The position numbers and the translations under genes were made by a program. From Hydractinia symbiolongicarpus (lineage: Eukaryota > Cnidaria > Hydrozoa > Anthoathecata > Hydractiniidae), in assembly GCF_029227915.1 (NCBI RefSeq), contig NC_079885.1:8370001-8434000 (forward strand): a stretch of DNA of 64,000 nt, written 5' to 3'. Below are positions 36,101 through 45,100 of this stretch, one piece after another (within the stretch, counting starts at the first letter, position 1; every line of letters begins with the position of its first letter). A model generated the notes under the pieces. The model had not been told where the DNA came from, searched no databases, and saw only the letters and a program-made list of their open reading frames with translations.

Positions 36101-39100
36101 CTGAAAAGCGCAGTTAGGAACTCAAATTTTCTCACAAATACTTAGGATTCAAAATTAACCAAAATTCACCATAAATTCATGTTGCTTTGGTTGCATTCGG
36201 TTTTGCAATATCTTATACTCCTTTTTGGAGCATTTAGCTTGCCAAGCCAAATCTTAAAAATAAAGTTGGAAAATGAACATATTTGCAGGGAAATTTTTTA
36301 TATCACATACTTTAAATTTTAATATAAATAAAAAAAAGTAATAGAAATAATTTTATTTTTATAGGCATGATGTCTCGTCAGTGTTCTTATAAAAAAGAAA
36401 ATGGTACCATTTGGGATGACATTGACTACTGCAGTTGCTCTGACAACGAAACAGTTCCAACGTTCGACGAAAAGGTAAGTCACATGGAAGAATTTATGTA
36501 AAGAACTTGCTAGAAAATACTGGAGTTTTTGAAAATAATAATCTGACAAATAATACTGTCATTTTTTCTTTGTTTTTTAGAAATTGCATGATATTTACAG
36601 TATAAAAGTACTTCTAGACGATGTCTATCTAATCTTTATAAAATCTGTCAGGAAAAGACAATGCTTATTAGCCGCTACCAGATTGATGAACAGAACAATA
36701 GACTTATATAAGGAAGACGTAAAATACAAAGTCCTGGATTCAATACTGGGTGTAAGCATTTATATTCGTTAAGAAAATTGTTTTGAAGGAACATATTAAA
36801 ATGTGTTAGCTGCGATACCGTGATTTTGCTAATTATATAAAAAATTTAACATGTGAGACAGTGAGACAATGAGGACAAAAATTATTCTTATTAATTTTTT
36901 CGGAATAATATGTTTTACATGTCATTCTAATGGGAGTTTTATGTTTTACTGAATCAACTGCAACTAAAGAATGTTTAATTGCTAGAGAATTTTTTCACGT
37001 GTCTTACTAACTTACTTCCCTTAGAACTATTTATTTATTATAGCGTGCACGTCTAACATATAAAAGTCCTTCTTAGTCATTTTTAATCATGCGCGCAAGA
37101 ATTAAAAATGGCGGCGATTTAGCAAATCATTGGTCAAAATTATGAAATCACGTCACGATGCACTGCAGTACTTATAACGCTCTTGACTTTAATTTTTAAA
37201 ACGATCAGCATGCAAAAAGTGCTCTTAAATATTGCGCAATATTTAAGAGCGCTTTAATGGTGCGCCCGAACCAACGTGCTAAAAGATTGAAGTGGACTAT
37301 CGCCCTGAAAAAATTTTCTTGCAAAACGTTTGTTTATTCGTGTATTTAAAATACACGAATAAACAAACATATGAGGTCAAAGTTCACTTGTTATTGTTCA
37401 CACGCGGACTTTCTTGGTTACATAACTTGTTTGGGTATTTTGAACCTGGATATATAGCACCGTAAAGCAGGAATGTGGTAAAGCGCTAGAAGCGAATTTA
37501 CAAGGTCGTTCGTTTGCCTTATGAGTCTCGATAAGTCAAATTGCCACGGCATAACTACTGTCACGTATTGTCCATTTTATGCGATTTGTCTATTTCGAGA
37601 AATTGTTAAACAAGGTAGTTTTCGAAAATGTAAGCAAGTTGGTACGTAATTAAAAAGTATGCCGTAGTACAAACAAATAACAAGCAAAAAAATAAATAAA
37701 TGAAAAAATAAATAAATTTCAGTTACGGTTTTAGTTATATCTGATAAAGCGTCCCTGACAATAGTATTATAGTCGCCGACACAAAATATATGTATGTCGT
37801 TGTGTTTAGACGGCACTAAGGATGTCAAAACAAGAAGAGAGAAAGTGTGATCCTGCTAAGGTAGGAATACTTCTAAATCATATACCGTAAATTTTCTAAC
37901 TCAATGCGTGTTCTAATTAACGCGTTAAATTGGAAAATTTACGATATACTGAACACTATGACGTCATTAAATCGGTGCGGAAAGAATACGTGAAAATACA
38001 TGGTGTGAAAATACATGGTGTGAAAATACATGGTGTGAAAATACATGGTGTGAAAATACATGGTGTGAAAATGTGTTAATGCATTTTTTATTATTATTTT
38101 CTTTTTAATGTTTAAGGTTTTTTTAGGTGTATGATGATCTGTATGAAGAAACAGTGAAATGCATGGACACATACAATTACTAGTGAGTCAATTTTGTAGT
38201 GTCAATGGTTAGTGGTGGTTGATAAATTTAAGTAATTGATCTGTAGGCACAGCCATCCTTCTGTGGCAAAATAAAGCAATAATATACTGGAGTCAGAGGA
38301 ATGAGAAAATAAGCACTGGGTACAAAGTTTCCCTCACTTTGCCTTTATATTTATTTTGAAGTCATTTGAATTGCACACCATAAATAAGATTTGTCATCGC
38401 AGCAGAGAGTATAATTGACATTTACAAGGCAACAGCCCCTTATAATTTCTAACTTTTTCCCAGTTTTTCTTGTAACAGGGTTTACACGTTCGGGCTTTTT
38501 AAAATCCTGACAATTTTTTTTCGAACCTTGTCTGATGTATCAACACCTGTTGTTGTTGTTTTTTTCATCAAAAATGTAATTTTTATATAGTAAATATCAT
38601 CAGAACTTTGGCTGGCTTGGAACAGTCGCTGCATCACGACTGAATATGTTGTACTATCTGAAAAACTATAAAACACTGGTAAATTATTGCCTTTATTCCC
38701 TTGTGGTAACGGCCCAATTCAAAAGAAGATATTATTGAAGATATAGATTTGCGTAGCTAAATTTTGTGTGGAGTGGCAACATTGTTGTTCACATAATGAG
38801 AAGCGTTCGCTACACCAAAAATAAAATAGAGATTTTTTGCATAATTTATTAGTGGAATCTCCCTAAAGCAAAAATTTCCATAAGACGGACAGTTGCATTT
38901 GTCCCGGACGAATTCTTTAAGAATTTCTTACAGCGCAACCATTGTTCTGGTTAAACTCACAACGTTGACACTATTTTGGACCTACGTGAACATTTCGGCT
39001 AATATTGACCTTCGTTAAGCAAACATGTTAAGTATCAACCCTGCGTTAAACGTAGTATGATTCCAATGCATTGCCGTGATTATAGTTTCACGCTCTACAC

Positions 39101-42100
39101 AGATATTTCTTTTGGTATATGAATCATTGATGTTGCCATCGAAATCAAGCAATTTTTAAATGTTTGTCTCTTTTAGTAGAGTTTTTTCGGGATTTACAGC
39201 TAGTTATAAAGTCACATCACAGTGTTTTAAAAATTTACTTTGGCTTCTTCTTACAGACGGTTGCAAGAGAAGAAATGGGTGGAGAACGCATTACGACACC
39301 TGTCAAACAATGGACACATGTTGGTCTTTTATATGTTAGCATGATCTCAACATCTTTGGTGTTTTTGTGCGCAAGTTTGATGTTATTTGCCGTCCTTAAG
39401 TAAGTAGCTAATTAAGCAAGTAGCTAATTAAGCAAGTAGTTGATTAAGTAAGTAGCTAATTATGTAAGTAGCTAATTAAGTAAGTAGCTAATTAAGTAAG
39501 TAGCTAATTAAGTAAGTAGCTAATTATGTAAGTAGTTGATTAAGTAAGTAGCTAATTATGTAAGTAGCTAATTATGTAAGTAGCTAAATAAGTAAGTAGC
39601 TAATTAAGTAAGTAGCTAATTAAGCAAGTAGTTGATTAAGTAAGTAGCTAATTATGTGAGTAGTTGATTAAGTAAGTAGCTAATTATGTAAGTAGCTAAT
39701 TAAGCAAGTAGCTAATTAAGCAAGTAGTTGATTAAGTAAGTAGCTAATTATGTAAGTAGCTAATTAAGTAAGTAGCTAATTAAGTAAGTAGCTAATTATG
39801 TAAGTAGTTGATTAAGTAAGTAGCTAATTATGTAAGTAGCTAATTATGTAAGTAGCTAAATAAGTAAGTAGCTAATTAAGTAAGTAGCTAATTAAGCAAG
39901 TAGTTGATTAAGTAAGTAGCTAATTATGTGAGTAGTTAATTAAGCAAGTAACTAATTATGTAAGTAGCTAATTAAGCAGGTAGCTAATGCGTTTTCCATA
40001 AAATTAAAAATGTATTTAAAGGTATAATAGATATGAACACAATCTGGATATAAACACAATCTGGTTTTATACCGGGTAATCCAATTTTTATCTTTTAGGT
40101 GTTTAGAAAATATGTTTTTCGTTCAAAAGAGCCGTACTTTTTTTGCAGGGGGTTGGAGGATCAAATAAGGCGAGGGTGAAAATTTGAGGTTTAAACTTCC
40201 AAGATTCGGTCTTCGTCATATTAACCATAATCGATAAAATTTTTGACCTCTTTCCTATCCCATCTTCAGTCAGTAGGCTGTTTGATCAAACACATCATTT
40301 TTCAGTCAATACGTTGGCCCATCGAGAAACAATCTATTTACTAAACAGAACTCTTGTACCAGCGCCCCTAAAAGCAGTCATTGACAAACAACGAAATTTA
40401 AATATTTTAAGTCAAACATCTTAAACTTCCTAGGAAGACCTAAACATTACGAAATCACATGTGTGCGCATGTGCAGGTGTCTCTCTTTTCTCGATCTTGT
40501 TGCATTTCACTCCGCCTTAACAAGCATGCATTTTCTCAAATCAACGACCCGTTATATGCTCTATTTTTTAAATAAACACTGGGGCGTAATAATTGCAGTT
40601 TACACAATGTGTTTTCCAACACACAAAATAACAAATTAGATTCCTACGAAAACTTGAACTTACTTTTTGCAACATTATTACAAACTAGAGGAAGAGCTCT
40701 CTATTCTAATGTTCTATTTATTCTTCTATTCTTTATTTTTTTGTTCTTTTATTCTTTTTTGTTACTTTAGAATTCAAAACACAACAAAGATCTTTATTCA
40801 CAAAAATTTTATGATCATTTTGAGCTTATCATATGCAATTGAAATCATTGCACACCTCTTCAAACCAGAACCAAAGAAAAACAAGGTACGTTGTAACATT
40901 TTTATATATCTACTAAACTATTACAAAAAATATAATTCAAGAACTGCCATTGCTCCAAAAAAGGCGATAGTAGTATTAAAACATCCCACTGAGGTGGTGC
41001 AAAAAGTAACCGCTAGCTAACAGTGTTACATGTTGAGGAAGTTTTACTTAATATTGGTGTACTTTTGAATTTAATAATAACTTTAACATTTCCAGTGTTA
41101 CAGAAAGTTTTCTGATCATTACTTTTGTCTCATATAATAAGAAATTTTTATCCTAATTTTTTTATTTAAAACAATTTTTTCAGTTCTTGTAAATTTCCTC
41201 TTTTAACTTTAGATATCTTAAAATACCTGAAAACCTTAAAAGTTTTTAGCCGATTTTTGCTTGTCCTTCTTTTGGTGAAGAAACTATAATCTTAACGTTA
41301 AAAGGATACAAACGTTGCGTGATTTCAGTTTAACTTTTTTTCAGTTGAAAATATTATATAACAATAAAAACTTCTTAAATTTCTCTGCAGCATTTTATTC
41401 ATGTTTTCTAAACTCAACAAGTATTTGCAATTGGTCACAAAAAGTTACTATTTTGGTAAAAGCCTGTTAAAGTGATTTTGTGGAGATAACTAATATTTTT
41501 GCGGAGAGAAGCGGAGTGCGCGCCAGCGCACGGAGCGTAGCGGAGCCCATTTCCTCATTAAATAAGCCAAATATAAGGGACGGAGGAGAGTGTATAGGAT
41601 TTCCGCACGTATACATCAAAATTTAAATTTTCGTAGGACGTTTTTCGACTGGGTTGCCCCGTAATTTTTCTGGTTATTTTTTCGTAAATTTCAGATTGAG
41701 CGAGTATATACGGCGATGGAGTGCTTTTGTTTATTTAAAGATCTCTTAGCGGGAACTTCCAGTTGAGACTAAGTTAGTTCTAACCACGTGATTAATAAGT
41801 CACTTTGACTAATATCACGTGACTTTTTCTGAGATAACATAGCGCCTCAAACTCAAACTTTCGTTAATCTAAGCTATATCGAAACTTCTGGAAGGTTATT
41901 TTCAAGAAAACGAAGAAAGGGTATGTTTAGCTCGCTAGTATATCACTATTTTTTACATGTAATGAACCCATTCTTAATCTCACTCACACCAAAAGCTAGC
42001 TAGCTTAAAACTGCAGATTTAGATAGAATAATAATAGAACTTAGATAGCATTTAGCTACCTAGCTACTGTAAGAGTTAGCTAGTATAAAAACAAACAAAC

Positions 42101-45100
42101 AATGCAATATAGCTAGCATAAAACTAGCTACAAAGCTTGCAGAAAATTAACTACTTGGCTGGGATAGAACTACCCATGTAGCTAGCAATAAATTGCTATT
42201 TTTGCTGGCATAAAATCATCAACATAGCTAGCATAGAAAAATTGTTTGAGACTGATTTTCTACCTATCCTCTATCTAGCTAGCTATTATACATAGCTATA
42301 TACTACACAGTGAGTGAGATAATTCTACTCTGTAGGAATGTCCCATCATACAGCTTGTTCTAGCTACAATCGTCCACAAAATGGCCAAACATAGCCAGCT
42401 AGATATTTTGCAGATAGTAAATGTTTATATACAGGTATGTCACGTGTAATTGTTTACGTTGCTTAGCCACAAATGGGCAGTTCTTAACATTAAGGGGGAA
42501 TAGAGAGCTATATTTTCGTGGACGGTTGTAGCTAGCTATATATATTGTACACACGTCAGGAAATAAACTTTTTTAACCCTGCTACTGAGCATACATCAGT
42601 GCGGCTTAAGTTGCAGAAGCGAAAATTATTTCAATATATATATATATATCGGGAAATTTTTACAACATCAACATTTGTTATTACTGAGGCTTTTTAAATT
42701 CTGAATAGCGGTTCTCGTTCAATCGTTGACATGTATTGAAAATCTGCAAATGTATTCATTATTTCTTTTTCACGATATGTATATGTTTTTTTCAGTTTTG
42801 GATAAGAGCTTTTTATCCTACCGTCATGAAAACTTGTTTGCAAAATAAACATATACTGCTGTTTGATTTTTAGCTGGACAGGATAACAACAGGCTGTTTC
42901 CGCTGTGTTTTTTTAAACCGAAGTTGCAAGAAAGTTTTTTGGGAAAATGTGTTACGCCTATCAGATGTCACAATTAATTTTTGATCTTTCACAGAAACTT
43001 TTCCCATAAAATATTGCAGTTTTTTTTGCTTTAAGAGGGTAAAAACAGGTTATAAACTGTATTTTTATTTTTAAATGTTACAAAATTTTCCACAAAGTAA
43101 ATTGTTTTAGGTGCGTAGGATTACAACAGCTTGTTAACTGTCTGTTTGTTTGAACCGAAGTTAGGATATATAAGATGCACATGTAAAGTTTTTCATATAT
43201 ATATATTCATGCCCTGTTGGTCTAATGGCTATGACACTCATGCAAATGAGAGATCCAGGTTCAAATCCTGGACAGGGCTAGGAAAAATATAATTATCTTG
43301 CATCTACAACAAGCAGGTATTCATAAGTATATGATATTAGCTATATTGAGTATAATAGGTAATCTTTTGAGTTGTACTTAATGCCTTTGCCTTGGCAACC
43401 TCTCCGCAACACTTTCTATACTAGTTACTGATCGTTACTTATCTACATAATTCAACAATTCACTACTTAAGATGAGAAACATATTAAATTTGTCCCCCCT
43501 TTTCGATGGATTCTAGTAGGTAGAATAAATAATCTTTTTTAAAAAATTCCAGGAGGTGTGTATCACACTAGCGTACGCTGCTTATTATTCTGTCTTGGCT
43601 GTGTTCTCATGGATGACTGTTGAAGGGATTAATCTTATACTTCAAGTGGTCATTGTATTTAAAACAGCATTCAGGAAGTGGATAGTATACATTCTTATCG
43701 GATATGGTATGAAAAAATTAATTATTTAAAGATTTTGGCTCCCAATAAATTTTGTGTTTGTATAAATATTCATAAATCAATGTAACCCATTCTCGACCCC
43801 AAAGCTCTTTAAGATAAACTTACTTTCGAGGTTTTAATCTCAAAGAGTTCTGGGGACGAGAATGAAATTATCCAAACACATCAACACATCAACATAATAA
43901 AAAAAGTTAATATAATTCAGATAAGAACCCGTTGGCATAATTTACTTGAATACATTTTTATTCATTTAACGTCATTTGCGAATTATTTAAAAACTAGTCG
44001 GTAGTGCGTGGAAAAATCCACGGATTCGCCCGTCCTTTTTATATCGCATTGCGTGCTTCTAGCTACTTGCGGTACCATTTTCCATGACAGACAAACGCAT
44101 ACGGGTATTATAATATGGACTAGTCGTCAACAAAGTGGACAAAGTATATCGCATTTGTTATTGGTGTGCATTATAAAAATTTCGTGATTCCGTTACGGGA
44201 CGTGGTTCTCGCGGACACACAGACAGACGACGGCTATTATTAAAGAGATTATAAAAATTATTTAAAAATTTTTGTAAATTGCAGCTCTTGGATACCATGC
44301 AACTCTTCCTACAAAAATCATACGAAAAATGTATCTCTCTATCGAGTTCTGCTTTTTTAGCTGCCTATCTAAAATTGTGGCAAAAATTAGGCCTTGATTG
44401 CGCATTTTACCGGAACGGCAAGAGCTCAAACAATTTAAATTTTATTTTCTTTGTATAATTTTTTAACTCATTCTTGAACCGCTTGAAAGCGTCATAAACT
44501 TCCCTTGATATAATAAACTTTAGTAAAAATACCAGGTAGATTGATGAAAAAATCTGTGCATCTTCTTAACGCATTTGCCGAGCGTGGATACAAAATATCT
44601 AATGTAGTTTGTGATTCTTTCATTTACAGTTATCGATTATTTTCAGGATTCCCTGCGATACTGTCGCTTGTTATTGGTGTCTGGAAATTTAAAAGTTTTG
44701 AAGAGACTGAAAGGTAAATTATAAGTACATAATTTTATTTACACGGTTTATAATTTTTATCAGTCAACAAATAAATAACACCGTGGGCACCATCGTTTAT
44801 TAACAGGGATATTGATTTTGTCCGCTAATAGATATCGGGTTTTATGTGCAACAAGAACTTACCAAGGTTGAGCAATAGGCTGAGTCTAGATATGCTTACG
44901 AGCGTTAAGCTGATATAAAAAAATATGTACTTGAGTTTTCAGGTCAAGAGGACGAGGAAGCTTTTATTTAAGTAACGAGAGTTAGAATAAACAAAATTAT
45001 AGCAAAGGAAAATATATTTAACTTTCTTTTTCTAGCTGTTTGTCTATGAACGACAGTAGTTGGTACATAAAAGCTCCAATGGCAGTTTTGATGTTTGTAA

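Noticed and set aside
37939-38172. Minus-strand open frame with a Phe-His-Thr-Met-Tyr repeat
   Set aside because: It is produced by the 15-bp minisatellite inside GPCR intron 9.
38763-38830. Cys-Trp-Cys-Cys-His stretch between GPCR exons 11 and 12 that recalls a GPS
   Set aside because: It lacks the C-x-C-x-H-L-S/T spacing. The nearest acceptor uses a different frame that runs into a stop, so it cannot join exon 12.
39401-39991. CRISPR-like array
   Set aside because: Units are 16 bp, directly adjoining and nearly identical, with no spacers. It is a minisatellite in a eukaryotic intron.
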